From Reticulitermes speratus (Eukaryota > Arthropoda > Insecta > Blattodea > Rhinotermitidae), in the NCBI GenBank assembly GCA_021186555.1, contig JAJKFL010000013.1:36794743-36858742 (forward strand): a stretch of DNA of 64,000 nucleotides. The letters run 5' to 3'. Below the pieces are notes generated by a model. The model ran no database searches, was not told where the DNA came from, and saw nothing but the letters and a program-made list of their open reading frames with translations. The translations under genes were made by a program, and so were the position numbers. Numbering within the stretch: position 1 is the stretch's first letter; the number at the start of each line of letters is the position of its first letter. Shown one piece after another: positions 32,009 through 44,470 of this stretch.

Positions 32009-32040
<32 letters not shown>

Positions 32041-32305
32041 CGTATGTATGTATATGATGTGTGTATGAAATATATGTTACGTATGATATATGTACGTAAG
32101 AATATGTAGTAGATGGATATATGTAGTATGTATAAGTATGTATGTATGTTATATATGTATGATGCATGTATGTATCATGTATGCATGCATGTATGATGTA
32201 TGTATATATGTGTATATAGGTATATATGTACGTACGTATGTATGTATGCATGCATGTATTTGCTATATGTGTGTGTAGGCTACGTATGCAAGTGTATATA
32301 TACAT
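32008..32305 (+). repeat. (GT)n and (ATGT)n compound microsatellite
   Basis: Twelve or more GT units from 32008, then imperfect ATGT/ATGC/ATAT tetramers to about 32300. The 136-codon reverse frame rich in Thr/Tyr/His/Ile is microsatellite translation. Confidence 0.95.
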
Positions 32306-33000
32306 ACATGAACACGTAGACCTGTTTCGTTAGTTGTGTTGATGACTGTGCTCACATTGGTGCTTGTGCTAGCGCATATTAGGGGTAATTAGTTCATAAA
32401 TCAAGCGGTGTGGACGGGAGCGCTCTTGGCCTCACTGAATGTACAAACCTGCCAAATACATTGGAGTCATTGAGTAGAAACACGAAAACCACATGACAAC
32501 CGATCGTGGAGACCGGGTTTGAAATCCGGACCTCTTGAATTCGAAGAATTTCTAGTCACTCGCCCGCCATATTCGATATGCCATTCTGCAGCAGGATCAT
32601 TGACCAATAAGCACACAGAGCTACGTCCGTACATGCTGTCTAAAGTTGCGATAACTGCGTGGCTGCAGATTCACTTCAGCTCTGTCCGAAACGCTGTATA
32701 ACATCCCACCTGTGCGTATATATGCGTAAGGGCAGACATATCTCAGTCTCAACCCTTTTCTTCATTAAAAAAAAAGAATTAATTATCTTAAATGTGTTTT
32801 GCAGAGATGTGTGTACAGGACAATGAGCAGGAGAACATTGGGGGGGGGGGGGCCCTTCCTCCATATATATATATATATATATATATCTAACAAAAAACAC
32901 ATCTTGTTATTAAAATGTTTAATTTCATCACTTAGACAATGACGGTGCTTGTTTATATCTTGGTTTAAAATCCAGTTTAATTATAAGAACGGACTGCTCG
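32306..33000. other. Unassigned DNA with a possible tRNA-like remnant
   Basis: 32505-32600 contains 'gagaccgggtttgaaatccg' and 'ctagtcactcgcccgcca', which could be a degenerate reversed SINE head. G-run at 32840-32851 and (AT)n at 32863-32886. No gene. Confidence 0.35.
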
Positions 33001-34555
33001 GTTGCGGCGATGTGGTGGACGAACAAGCACTTCAGAGTTGCTAATCTGCGTGTGATAATGGCACAAAGTAGCTCCGAGCATAAAGCGCACATCTCCGTCG
33101 AAATGACTTCATGGAGCTGTTATTCATGAAAAGCCTGAATTAGTTCAGATTGATAAGAAATTTTCTGCCTTTTATGGACTAAAAAAAGAGTAATTACTGT
33201 GTCCACAAAATCTCGTTACTCTTTGAAATTTCTGCTGACAACACAAATGGCTACCCCTCTTTTGTATTTTCAAGATTTTTCTACTGAGAGTATTTCGTAT
33301 TTTCCAACAATCACTCTGACTGATGTGGGAGTGACACTATTGACAAATTTAGTTTAATTTTTCTTCCAAAAATAGCTTCTCTGTTACACGAATGTCAGTC
33401 AAATCAAAACCTTAAAAATGTGGACAAAATCGAAACCTACTGTGTGCAGCTGTAGGCTCAGCAAGTCATCAGCATGGGTTAGAAGTATGTACTTTGTACT
33501 GTAATCTGGCAAAAAAAAATGACTTAATAAAAATGTCTTGTAAAATGGAATAGCTATACATGAAATTCTCTGCACTGAATGAGCTCTTCAAAAACTTTTC
33601 AAGTTTTTCATTTGACTCACCTTCAAAGTAATAAGTTTGTAAGACAAAATGGCCGCAACACAAAATCTAGATTCCGCTTTCAGTTTGATGGCCATAAATG
33701 ACAAGCCACCGCGGTGAGACATGTGAATATCTGTACGGCTGCATTCTCTCTGCCAAGGCTTGCACTGCCCACAACCGTGTGTAAAACACAGTGTGTCAGT
33801 CAGCCTCCGGACCCAACCCCCGCACCTTTCTCTATGTTGTCTGTGGGGTACTCGTATCGTACTACGCTAGTACTACGTTTGTACGCTGCAGATCCTCAAT
33901 GGGCTTCATCATCAGATCCTGATAAGTGTGGCGTATCCTGAGTTAAGATCCGTCACCCGCGGGTTTATACAACTCAGGACAATGAATAGGACACCTTCTC
34001 GTAGAGCGCGATGCCAGATATCCATGCCACATGGCCGATATACAAAGAACCAGGACCGGTTCTACAACATGCTTCAAAATAACACAACACATAAAATAGA
34101 TTTTTACAGAACGCAGCTAGTATTTTTAGCATTTCAGAGCAACGACATTAGGAGGTGCTGGAGACACACTTTAGATACGAGGGGGAGGAATAAATTTTTG
34201 TTTTCCTCAGTCTCTTTAAGGGAATTTAGGAGTTGTAGGTTCGACCTTGAACTTAGCCATGGGATTTTTCCCAAACCACTTTCACTTAACGTTACATGAG
34301 CTGTCACCTTATCCCACGTTAAATAACCTATGCAGTGAATAGAGCGCCTTTTAATAACCGGCATAATTAAGGGCAGTTTTTGGAGGGGGTACCTTTTGGA
34401 AGGTGATCACTTTAATCATAGATTAGATGGGTAGTTAAATTCTTTAAACTTAGGTGACACTCATTATTCTCTAGTATACTTTTAACGCCCATTACCGGGA
34501 TGACGAATTAGTACGAAACACTGGTGGAGTAAAACATTATAGGCAAAGTCTGAAG
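33001..34555. other. Unassigned DNA with two open frames
   Basis: The frame at 33928-34299 (123 codons) begins near an Arg-rich stretch but has no domain, and an opposite-strand frame overlaps it. Local composition is not strongly coding. No repeat is recognised. Confidence 0.35.
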
Positions 34556-34559
34556 TACT

Positions 34560-34668
34560 CCGAGAGAAACCTGTCCCAATGCCACTTTTTCCGGCACAAA
34601 TCTCACATGGTTCGCCCTGGGTTGAAACCCGGGCCTCCAAGGTTAAGAGCCTGAGCTATGACAGGACC
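34560..34668 (-). mobile_element. SINE family A, partial, reversed
   Basis: 'aaacctgtcccaatgccact', 'cacaaatctcacatggtt' and 'gggttgaaacccgggcctcc' to 'cctgagctatgacagg' cover the head and proximal body. The 3' half is absent. Confidence 0.8.
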
Positions 34669-34669
34669 T

Positions 34670-35030
34670 ACGCTCTGTGGTTACTATATTTACCACCTAT
34701 TTTAACATTCAACATTGCTATCAATCTACCACACCACGCACTTTCATAGCTCAGAACGTGTTCACTGTGCTGTATGTGTCTGTCCGAACATCAGCATGCG
34801 AGAGGCGAACTGTCTTGTTCCGGAACCAAGCCCCTCGCTACCGGAGCGGAACCCAATACTCGTCCAGACAAACACTTGGCGGGATTGCCAAATTGCCTTT
34901 CATTACATATGCGGAAAGCTTAGTGGACCTGGATTGTCCATTAAGTGGCTGTTAAAACACAACTGGCTTTCTGTTCCGTTTCCAATAGCGGTTGTTTCAG
35001 TGACATCGCTTTACAAATATACAGCATAAT
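34670..35030 (+). other. Two unassigned overlapping open frames
   Basis: 92 and 104 codons (34677-34955, 34715-35029) in different registers of slightly GC-richer DNA. No motif, signal peptide or conserved domain is recognised. A decayed exon or unknown repeat cannot be excluded. Confidence 0.15.
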
Positions 35031-36526
35031 TCTGCTCAAAACACTGTCTGCTTGCTGTTGTGTTTGAATATTCCTTCGAGCGACTTCCTTCTGAAATTCG
35101 CGGGTTTTAATCCACACAAATACGAGTACACACACCAATTAAGGCAACTTCTGACACAGATCAAGGTTGAGTGACAGATTTAGTCGACTATTGACGTAAG
35201 GTAAAAAGAAATACAATGCTATTGGACCCGACCACTTTCAGTGGGTTCGAAGGACCGCCTGCCTGTGTAGAAGATCCCCACATCACGCGCCCTGGCCAAC
35301 AACGGTTCGTAATAACGCGGTGTAAAAGCATGCAGAGTCTTTTACTATAATTTTTTTTTACGCACAGTGTAAAAGCAGAGATTAAACATGCGCCTATCAC
35401 ACTGTGGACCGCCTACATTGCACGGCTTCGTGCAGATGAGGACCTAACAAGCCAGCAGTCTGGCCGATGAATTCTGTCAGCTGGCAGTGAATTTCTGCCT
35501 CCCTCCACTCACGTCGGATCATGAGTCAGAACGTGAAGATGGAGGTACGGCGTAAGCGGTTAAGCGGCCAGGTGAGAGACGTTATAATTTGCGTTATTCC
35601 GTTATTTGCTTAATTCGATTTAATTTAATTTAATACAGAAACGTGACTTATCTTTTTATTCATTCGTCATTGTATGTGTCTTGTGGTTAGGGACCTTAAC
35701 TCATCCAATAACATTACAGTTTACAGTACCTCCGACGGAGGCGAAAGTGACCTAAGGAGCTTTTTACGGAACACGTCTGCCTCTTAAGTATGGGTCACAT
35801 ATATAACCCATACCTACGTACTTAAATTCTGAAAATTAAGGCAGGGATATCCTCCGAAATTTCGGCAACAGAGTCAATTGTTATACGATGCTGGAACACC
35901 AGACAGGAGCAACATTATAAATGAACCACTGTGAAAGTTTAAAACTGGTTATTTGTTCTCTATTTATTTCTGCTTGCGTCGGCGAAGAGTCCAGTCGGTT
36001 GTCCGGGTCTGGGAAGCACGTAGACGATGAGAGGAATGTCGCCGTGAGGAAGCATGGCTCGTGACTGACTCAGTCATCACGCGGGAAGCAGGTGGGAGAA
36101 CAGGGTGCATAGTCTTGTTACAGACGTGGTGGCATCCCAAAAGCTGAGCTTCTCAGCCACCTGTTTACGTCCACTGAATCGCACTTCTTTCGAAGGTCCT
36201 TGGTTTGAAGCCAGAAAAAATGTGTGTGACGCACAGCCTACTTTTTCTCACACGTTGTCAAATTCCGAAAGAAGGCCTTAAATATAAGTAATGCTGAAAC
36301 AGTGAAATACGAAATTACAAAGTCTCTGGGTCAGGGATCTCATTTTTTAGAAACCAAAAAACCGGACACTTAATAACACTTAGGTGCCGGTGGGGAGGGG
36401 GGGGGGCTGTTATAAGACAAAATTTTTAAGCCGTCACACAATGGAGAAAACAAAGTAATTTATTAATATTGCTACAACGATATAAAATCAGATAAATAAG
36501 TTAACCCATACAGATACGGGAAACCA

Positions 36527-36532
<6 letters not shown>
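35031..36532. other. Unassigned DNA
   Basis: No SINE, LINE, MITE or coding signal is recognised. A G-run lies at 36393-36409. 'ggccaggtgagagac' at 35567 looks like a splice donor but has no exon to go with it. Confidence 0.35.

Positions 36533-36556
<24 letters not shown>
36533..36556. repeat. (AAT)n microsatellite
   Basis: About eight AAT/ATA units. Confidence 0.9.
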
Positions 36557-36557
<1 letters not shown>

Positions 36558-37550
36558 CTCGTAATAATAAACAAAACACTGGCAGGCAATAACAATAATA
36601 GATGAATAAATAAAATATGTTGAATTGCGCTAGATATGTAGAACACGTAGCCTAAGCAATGTTCACAGATTGTTACTTAACAATCTCACAATTGCATGAT
36701 AATAAAGACATTCACCGTCTTACACAGTTTCAAGTTACGCAGTTTCAGACTTATGCTATATTAAGCAAAAAACATCGAAATAATAATATTTTTGAAAAGC
36801 GCGCCGAATGTTCCATGCAAGAATGAAAGCGCAATGCGTCAAAGGTGGCGGAAGAATACTGCTGGGCGATAACACACGCGACGGGGCGGTCATGCTGAGG
36901 CCGATCAGGTTCCAGCGTGTTGGAGTTTGGATGTCAACTATACTTCTTTGCAGATACACATATAGGTGGCCACATGTAAAATCAGTTCGGACTTGGGCAA
37001 AATTCGTCTTGCGCTGGAACTTCGGAAGGTCGCTATTGCGTAAGTAGTGGAATGCCTGTACAGGAAGTAGCACTGGCATATTTGTATGGACGTTCGTGTA
37101 GACAGGTTGACAAGTAGCAAGAAAGAATGAGAGGACAGCCGATAATCTGGCCGAAATTCGAAGGGGATAAAACCCAATCATGTCTAGGGCATTTCTTCCA
37201 ATCTAAATACAAAATGACACTGAAATTTAAGTAAAAATTATTATTATTATTATCACGGTACTGCAATTATATTTTGTGCATTTTCTAATTAAAATATAAC
37301 ATTCTAAGACCACGACTTTTCGGGCACACAAACAGTCCCGAAACATATCCTTAGATTGATGTATTTTAATCATAGAATTGGTAGAACTCCAATTGAAGTT
37401 CTTTGTGAAAGCAAACGTAATAATTACAAGAGCGTGGCTCACTGGAAACAGCATAAATTCCTCCACATCAGATGTAATGGGTGTACAGTCACATCTCGGT
37501 CACCAGCCTCTTATTTTTGAGTACAGGGTACACTTTGGGGCACTTTTTAT
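36557..37550. other. Unassigned DNA with a 141-codon reverse frame
   Basis: The minus-strand frame at 36756-37181 is the longest non-repeat frame in this half. Overlapping frames exist on both strands and I recognise no domain. A (TTA)n run lies at 37238-37252. A repeat-derived or chance frame is more likely than a gene. Confidence 0.2.
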
Positions 37551-37554
37551 GGTA

Positions 37555-37833
37555 AAGGGCCCCGCAGCAGATGCTACGGACGCACCGCAGCCTTGAGGCT
37601 TATTGTGCAACACTGTGATGAAGATGAAGAGAAAGGTGATCAGTTTTTTTCATTGTTCAAAGTAATGGAGCACCGGTGGAATGAAATTGACAGGGGAAAT
37701 CCGAAGTACTCGGGGAAAAACCTGTCCTAGTGCCACTTTGTCCACCACAAATACCACATGGACTGACCCTGGATTGAACCCGGGCCTCCACGGTGGGAGG
37801 CCGGCGACTAACCGCCTGAGCCATGGCACGGCC
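37555..37833 (-). mobile_element. SINE family A, reversed, near full length
   Basis: 'ccccgcagcagatgctacgg' to 'ctgagccatggcacggcc', with 'ggagcaccggtggaatgaaa', 'aacctgtcctagtgccactt' and box B complement 'gattgaacccggg'. It is collinear with 15775-16050. Flanks GGCACTTT and AGCACTTA are a weak TSD candidate. Confidence 0.92.
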
Positions 37834-38915
37834 AAGGCAAGCACTTACGTACCTGAGGAACTGTAAGACCGGAGATTGGAACAGGGACACACCAGGAGCG
37901 AGAAAGAGGAGGAGATGATGAATGATGTTCCGTCCACTTCGCCCTGCAAACTGACGTGCATCCTCACAAGGATGTGTATGTGGTGCAAGCTACGCTTTTT
38001 GTTATCATCCCAGACTTCTTGTTTCCTTCACCGCACATTCGCTCTCCACATCTCCTTATGTATATTTCAGTCAATCTAGTTTACATGTCTTTTTCTTTAG
38101 TTTACTTTCATGTCCTTTGTCCCGTATTTCTCTCGCACCTGTAGATTTAAGATCATTTTATATCTCCTTATTGCTTTTTTTTTTTTGCCCTTCCCCATTG
38201 CTCTTAAATAAATGAAGTTTGTCACTTGCTATAAAATTTCTCATCGATAATAATAGTAGAAATATGATATTTTCTTTGTATTCTACATCTCTTAGCATCT
38301 CATCCATTAACAATGGGACCGTATCACTGACGGTTAGTTTTAGGTTTTTGATTCAAAAATGGGGAGGTTAGTTCTTTCACTTTTATACAGAAGAATAACA
38401 TTATGCGGAACAGACAGCAACTGCAGGAAAGTTTATAAATAAGAGTACTTCCTCTGTCTTCAAGCAACGGCTAAGTTCTAAGTTGCTACTACGTTGCCCT
38501 CTCGCCATAATTAAACTCTAGCTGTAAAGGTCACCAAATTTTACAATTTTCTGTTATCTCAACTTAGCACTTCGTTTAAGGCACACGTCTGTCTTACAAA
38601 GTTGCACAATACGTACAACCAATTCTAAATTAGTAGATATTTACCAGCCAGCACCTCAGCTAACAAGCATTTCTCAGGCCCTACATAATTTATGCTTTCA
38701 AAAGTGACGTGTATGTCGTCTGTCTGGTATCCTCCTTCTAATGTTAAAACAATCGGAATTTTGAATATAATTTTTTTTCGGGATATCAAAACGCGTGGTC
38801 TTACGTCAGATAACGCGGCATGTGTATGGAATGGAAACTGCAAGATGTCCTAAGAAAATTTGTCAGGCCAGATCGTGTGTTTTACACACGTTTGAGGAGG
38901 GCATATTTAAATACT
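37834..38915. other. Unassigned DNA
   Basis: T-rich around 38030-38190; nothing is recognised. The bases at 38902-38915 are the left TSD of the next SINE. Confidence 0.35.
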
Positions 38916-39221
38916 AAAGGTAAAGCTATCCCATTACAGGCCTTGGCAGGCCCTTAGGGCTCCAGGAGGTCGAGGCTCCCAGATTTTTAGACAATCGACA
39001 CATGAAGGTGGTAAGGTTGTCAGCCCTACGCACCGGCCGCCTTTACCCCCCCAGGAAAGATTCCTGGTACTCATTTCTGTTAGAGGCTGAGTCGACCCCA
39101 GGGCCATAGTGCGACCGAAACGATTATGTCAGTGAAAAATTCCAGTGACACCATCGGCAATCGAACCCGCGACGTTCCGGTTTGTAGCGCAGTGCCTCAA
39201 CCAACTGCGCCACCGCGTGCC
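38916..39221 (-). mobile_element. SINE family B with perfect 14-bp TSD
   Basis: CATATTTAAATACT at 38902-38915 and 39222-39235. The minus strand starts 'gcacgcggtggcgcagttgg', with box B 'GCGGGTTCGATTGCC', then 'gtcgactcagcctctaacag', 'aaaggcggccggtgcg' and 'ctttacctttag'. A duplication this long and exact shows a young insertion. Confidence 0.95.
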
Positions 39222-39235
39222 CATATTTAAATACT

Positions 39236-40370
39236 GCTGATACAAAATAAATTGGATGAAATAAGAGTGAAATTAAAGCGAAGTGACATTTGGCGAAGTT
39301 TTCCAATAAAACTGTACTTTTAAAACACGTTTGACTAAACAATTTGCGAATAAATACAGGACAAATAAAGTACCATTTACTTTTATGCATCACAAAATGA
39401 AGGAGTATGGGTGTCATGAATGTGTAGCGCCAATGATTCTTAACCTCGGAAATTAAATGCTAGGGGCATGCACAACTTTGCATTGTTAAAACGAGTCATA
39501 CTGGAGAGCCTGCTTGGGTATCTGGATGTGCCTCTAGCGGCAAGTTAACCTTTAAATTCCATTTCGCAGCCAGTCACCTTAATAACTGCGATATCCCACG
39601 TGACAGTGAATAGATTTAAGCAATGACTTTAGGATTTTATTTTTTATCAATATACGAGAATCAGGTCGCTTATTTGAATTCAAAAAATTAAATTAACTTA
39701 ATTGTGAAATTGTAAATTTATTTCAATGATTGTCTTTCATAATTTCTGTAAATTTCTCTTCCATGGTAGCAAAAACTGAGTTTAATTTATACATAACACT
39801 TAAAACGACTGCACTGCCATTATGCTGGTGTTTCTGAACTCTACGAAACGTGAGCTCGTTACGTCCGTCTATATTCCGGATACTTATCTAAGGACAGCAC
39901 CATATTTAATGGCAGAAATTAGGAAATACTATACATGAATAGAGCAACAATTTTGTCTTTTTAACCAGCTTCTGTTTAGTTACTTCGAAAAGAAAAACAC
40001 TTAAAGGGAAAGGTGTTCTATACATGTCACACATTTTTCAGTATCATCTGCAAATCATTCTTGGAATATGTTTGGCTCGCGACAAATATTTAGCCGGTTT
40101 AAATAAACTAGCCTGCAGAAACGCGTGTAGATCCTTACACAAATGTCCATATAGGTCTAAGATTGGATTATGTTTATATATTTTAGTAATGACGGTAGCA
40201 TCCACTTTCGCAAATTCTTTCATCGTATATTGCGACCTTACACGCAAACGAAGAGCTAATTGGAAATTTTTTTGAAAATTTCCTTTGCGAAGTCCCAGAA
40301 AGAAACAATATTTCAGGAATGTTGAATACTTAAAATTACTGTGATACTTAAAAGTACATCAGATAGCATA
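39236..40370. other. Unassigned AT-rich DNA
   Basis: 'gccaatgattcttaacctcg' at 39430-39450 may be a short family D 3' scrap. Opposite frames at 40024-40275 have no motif. Confidence 0.35.
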
Positions 40371-40374
40371 TTTT

Positions 40375-40632
40375 TTCAGTGCCGCAACAGCCCAACTCGG
40401 GCCCAGGCCCCCTCATTGTTGAGGTCTCTAGATGACACACAATTAGACAAACACCCGGGAAGATTCCTCTGAACGAGTGGTCAGGTCGACGCAGAGGCCG
40501 CTACCTACCAAACACACAACAAACACAAGAGACGAACATGCATGCTGTCAGCAGGATTCGAACCCGTCATCCCAGTAATCAAGCGGCGGAATACCTACGC
40601 CTTAGACAGCACACCACCGGTATCAGGTCCGA
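40375..40632 (-). mobile_element. SINE family C, diverged
   Basis: 'cccaactcgggcccaggccc', 'gaacgagtggtcaggtcgac', box B complement 'GGATTCGAACCCG' and 'acgccttagacagcacacca' keep family order with many substitutions. The closest relative in the window is the copy at 60120-60372 ('aggcccgagttggg'). Confidence 0.85.
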
Positions 40633-41329
40633 GACCATGTAAGACCTTACAATGCCGATTTTTCTATTAGAAGAAAATTCACAATCGTCTCCGAATGAAG
40701 TTCCATCACAAAAGTATATGTCAATGGTTGAAGACGGAAACTACCCTTCAGAAATTTTCCTCATCCCCCTCAAAGTATATAATTTCTGCCTTGAGCAAAA
40801 GTTTGCTGAATTAGCTACAGAGTTTGTTAGCGTCCTTAATTAGAAGGGAGGCGGAATATCTAAAATGTTCTCTCATTCTGCTGCTAATGGCCTTTGGTTA
40901 TTTTAACCTATGCAGCCAGGTTGTCAAGATGATGCAACAAGGCGAGGAACACAGTCCCGGAATTTAAATTTCCACTCAGAATCACACGAGACGTGATCTC
41001 CATTACACAACGCCTGGAGTTTGCTCTAGACTTACCACAAAAACAAGAACTAATAAAGGTCCGCAACTGACAGCCCTAGGACCAGACCTTCTCCTAAGGG
41101 ACAGCGAATTACCACAGCGAGAAGCTTCAGCATTTTATCTAGTTGAGAGACCAAGGCAGTGACAAGACAAGACTGACTCCAAATGAAGTCTCCCTTACCA
41201 GAAAATTATAATGATGCATTTTTCAATCGATGAAATCAACTTTTCAGTAGCGGTTATATAAAATATGGGCTCTAACTGAATATAGATTAACCCTCTTCTT
41301 TAATTCTGAACCAAACCAAGAAGCCATTG
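40633..41329. other. Unassigned DNA
   Basis: The 63-codon frame at 40652-40843 has no motif. Nothing else is recognised. Confidence 0.35.
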
Positions 41330-41445
41330 TGCGGGAGTAGAGGAATATGTCCACTGATTCTTAACATCGAAATTAGATGGAGATGAGTGTTCAACTTCAC
41401 GCTCCAGCCACGTAACTCAAGGAGAAAGAAATCCCTTACTCAAGT
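41330..41445 (-). mobile_element. SINE family D 3' fragment
   Basis: 'ccactgattcttaacatcga', 'attagatggagatgagtgtt' and 'caacttcacgctccagccac' match the 3' half of reversed family D copies. Confidence 0.6.
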
Positions 41446-41619
41446 GATAGACCTCATAACGCCATGTTTCTATCCAATTCCTACTTCGACATTTTACAGG
41501 TCAACATCGTCTAAAGCGGAACTTTATAATTAGGCTATACGGCTGGAAAATAACAGGTTGTATGTAACTGCACTTCATCGTGTTCATTAAAGTCTAAAAT
41601 TTGAATTCTATGGTATTAA
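41446..41619. other. Spacer DNA
   Basis: Nothing is recognised. Confidence 0.35.
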
Positions 41620-41915
41620 TTCCCTTGCGTTAAATGACAATTTGTGATACACTAAATAACAAAATGCACAATATTGCTATACATAATTTTACAATTAAAA
41701 CTTTAAAACTCCGACACGTTTCGATTCTTTAAGAATCATCCTCGGGGAGAAACACATTCATCAAATATGTTTTATACATATTTGATTGATGTTTTCTCCC
41801 TGAAGAAGATTCTTAAAGAACCGAAACATGATGGAGTTTTAAATTTTTAATTTTAAAATTATACACGGCAATATTGTGCATTTTGTTAGTTAGTGTATCA
41901 CAAATTCTGAAATTT
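41620..41915. mobile_element. Fold-back element with paired hammerhead-like cores
   Basis: The arms run from 'tgacaatttgtgatacacta' to the complementary 'tagtgtatcacaaattctga' with a ~35-bp centre. Cores: minus strand 41712-41750 (CCGAGGA, stem GATTCT / AGAATC, GAAACGTG) and plus strand 41796-41835 (CTGAAGA, stem GATTCT / AGAACC, GAAACATG). Noncoding. Arms are about 85-90% complementary by eye. Confidence 0.75.
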
Positions 41916-42550
41916 GACTCTATTCTCTTCTTTTCCAAATTATCACGTCCCTTATGTTCTACAATACAAAATTTTGTACGGCATTCACTTTTTCTACCAT
42001 ACGTGCTACTTTCTTTTTAGTTCTTAATTACCCACCAAATTGTGAAGCTCTATGTGTATATCTTTCCGGTTTCTTCTTACTTCTTCCATCTTGGGGCCAA
42101 ATACTGTACTTGGCCCTAGTAATAACCTGCTTACTCATATGCTTCCACTTCCTCCACACACTTTCGTAGCATGATGATGTAACATCTGTTATGTTGTACA
42201 CATGCAGACTGTGACCTTGTGGATTGTCACGTTGTGTAGTTTTGTAACCACACGTCACACTCTCATACAATGTACAGGCCAAGACGTACAGATTGACTCA
42301 GATTATGGCAAAGTAAATGAATACGAGGCGACTTCATGAAATGTCCAGTATTTTAAGCGAATTATGACCGGGAAATTTTCGAAGTATATATCTTGTGCCT
42401 GTGCACATTCAGCTATAAGGCAGTAAAAATGAAAGTAACATTTTATTAAGACAATAACAGTTTATTCCCCCCCCCCCCCCACAATGGCGTCGTATGTTTC
42501 GGGCACTAAAGTAGGCATATGGTTAAACGAAGCTTTATCACCCAGTACTG
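41916..42550. other. Unassigned DNA
   Basis: Overlapping frames at 41954-42282 are unsupported. A poly-C run lies at 42468-42480. Confidence 0.35.
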
Positions 42551-42559
42551 TAACAATCA

Positions 42560-42862
42560 GGGGGCGCGCGGTGGCGCAGTTGGTTGAGGCACTACGCTAC
42601 AAACCGGAACGTCGCGGGTTCGATTTCCGATGGTGTCACTGGAATTAATTCCTTGACATAATCTTTTCGGTTGCACTATGGCCCTGGGGTCGACTCAGCC
42701 TCTAACAGAAATGAGTACCAGAAATATTTCCTGGGGGGTAAAGGCGGCCGGTGCGTAGGGCTGACAACCTTACCACCTTCATGTGCCGATTGTCTAAAAA
42801 TCTGGGAGCCTCAACCTCCTGGACCCCTCAGGGCCTGTCTAGGCCTGTAATGGGGTTGCTTT
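42560..42862 (+). mobile_element. SINE family B, forward, with TSD
   Basis: TAACAATCA at 42551-42559 and 42867-42875 (13 of 13 with one mismatch if extended leftward). The head 'gcgcgcggtggcgcagttgg' and box B 'GCGGGTTCGATTTCC' are followed by the full family B body ending 'taatggggttgctttact'. Confidence 0.93.
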
Positions 42863-42991
42863 ACTATAACAATCATATTTGTAGACATAGTGTCGAACAG
42901 TAGATTTGCGGAGCGTAATGAATTATGAACGGCTGTGGAACACTTTCACGTAGAATTCAAAATGTTCCCCTAGCATTACGTTCCTCGTTCT

Positions 42992-43163
42992 TTAACCCTT
43001 TAATGGCGCTGGCTTTTATGTTCCAAATATTGCCCAGGACTGGGGGGTTTTAGATTTATAATTCCTTGAAATGTATTCACGACCAGACAGTGAACCAAAC
43101 CCAGCAGCTTATAAAAAAATTAAAGGTCCGTACAGTGCACCGAGGCCGGCATTGAAGGGTTAT
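42992..43163. mobile_element. piggyBac-type MITE, 164 bp
   Basis: Left TTAA (42992-42995) then CCCTTTAATGGC. The right end, GCATTGAAGGG, is the imperfect complement, followed by TTAT where TTAA would be expected. Interior noncoding. Related in style to 2321-2555. Confidence 0.6.
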
Positions 43164-43389
43164 ACATATAATATGAATACAAAGTTATTTATTTTCAATT
43201 GTTCAAGTTCGGTGGACTTCAAATATTAAAGGAAAGCGGTCGTGGTCTATTTAATTTGCCTCCGTGTGAATCGTCAAGTGAAAGAAAAACCTGTCAACAC
43301 GGTTGTTGTTCCGGTCCAGATTCGAATAGAGAACCTCAAGCATACAAGTCAGAAGCGTTACCGTTCACTTCAACTTGTTCGTTTTCGTC

Positions 43390-43475
43390 TGGAGAGATTA
43401 AAGGAAAAAAGTGGGAGCAGTCAATTTCCAAACCGGGATTCGAACTCGGGACTTCCCAAATAAAAATCTGACTTG
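43390..43475 (-). mobile_element. tRNA-like head, SINE remnant
   Basis: 'aaaccgggattcgaactcgg' is a clear box B complement, but the adjoining body is not one of the four families and box A is not evident. Confidence 0.4.
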
Positions 43476-44462
43476 ATAACGACAACATAACAGCATTAAG
43501 CAGTAACTACGTGTCAAATGGTGCACAGTGGAAGATGGATGGTAAGAGATGCGAGTACGAAGTGATTAATACTTTATTAATTATTGTGACTTGTCAGAAC
43601 GGATGCGCTGTGGCTGCACGCTGTCAGATACGCTTCACTGCTTTATACGAAACAGAATATTTTTCTGAAATGTTGTTTAGAACTTGCACAAAAAAAAAAT
43701 TAGTACATCTATTGACTGTCCTGTCTATTCCATGCTCTATTTACGTCAGTAACTCTTTCAGATAGCATTCTGGTGAAAAAAAAATTTTTATTGAGATACG
43801 TATATTCCTTCCCTGCTAGAAACGTTCCTCTTTTTTTGTTATTATTTGACCAAAGATTGTTATATCGATTCGTGATATCCACTCATCAATCTTGATATTG
43901 GTTAGAGGCGAAAAGCATTAAAAGTTAAAAACTCCATATAGAAATGAAGCTTTATATGTTTAAATATCTTCCTCTTTCTCATACATAGCATTACTTGTAT
44001 TTGTTTTCTGTTTCTACTTCTTCTTCTCTTTCGGAAACTTTCAGTGTAAGATTCAAAGGGGAGATTGTAGAAGGGCTCATCTATCGATTGGAAAGAGAAG
44101 CTATGTAATACAGCAGTGAATTTATCTTGAAGGAAATTGAAAGCGAGTGACTGACGAATGGGTGTGAGGCTTGGAGGTTACGGAGTGGACGTTCTTATCT
44201 TGTAATTAAGCCATCGAAACACAGTGGTACCTATATGTACCACCTGCTGTAATATTAAAAACTCTTTATTTTACACGGAGTGCAGTTCTGTGAGGCATAT
44301 GGTGGTCACAATAATACACAAATAAGAGTTATTTCAATAAACACTATTAACCGTCCAGTCTTTGTAATGGAGACGCAGTGTGTTTGTTGTGAGGTAGGAA
44401 ATACATTTTGAACCTTTAGGCCTACTCTGTACTGGAGTGTTATGTGGCGTAGGGGGGAAACT
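43476..44462. other. Unassigned DNA
   Basis: The 84-codon frame at 43511-43765 has no domain; nothing else is recognised. Confidence 0.35.
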
Positions 44463-44470
44463 GGTTGATA

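Noticed and set aside
31895..32305. 136-codon reverse frame rich in Tyr, Thr, His and Ile
   Set aside because: It is translation of the GT/ATGT microsatellite.
35560..35580. Splice donor 'ccaggtgagag'
   Set aside because: No open exon upstream and no acceptor partner; isolated donor-like strings are common by chance.
36756..37181. 141-codon reverse frame as a possible gene
   Set aside because: No recognisable domain, overlapping frames on both strands, no splice or promoter context. Kept only as an unassigned note.
37650..37890. Conserved protein suggested by clean frames over SINE A
   Set aside because: The frames are SINE family A translated; the same peptide style appears at 15750-16052 and derives from noncoding repeat.
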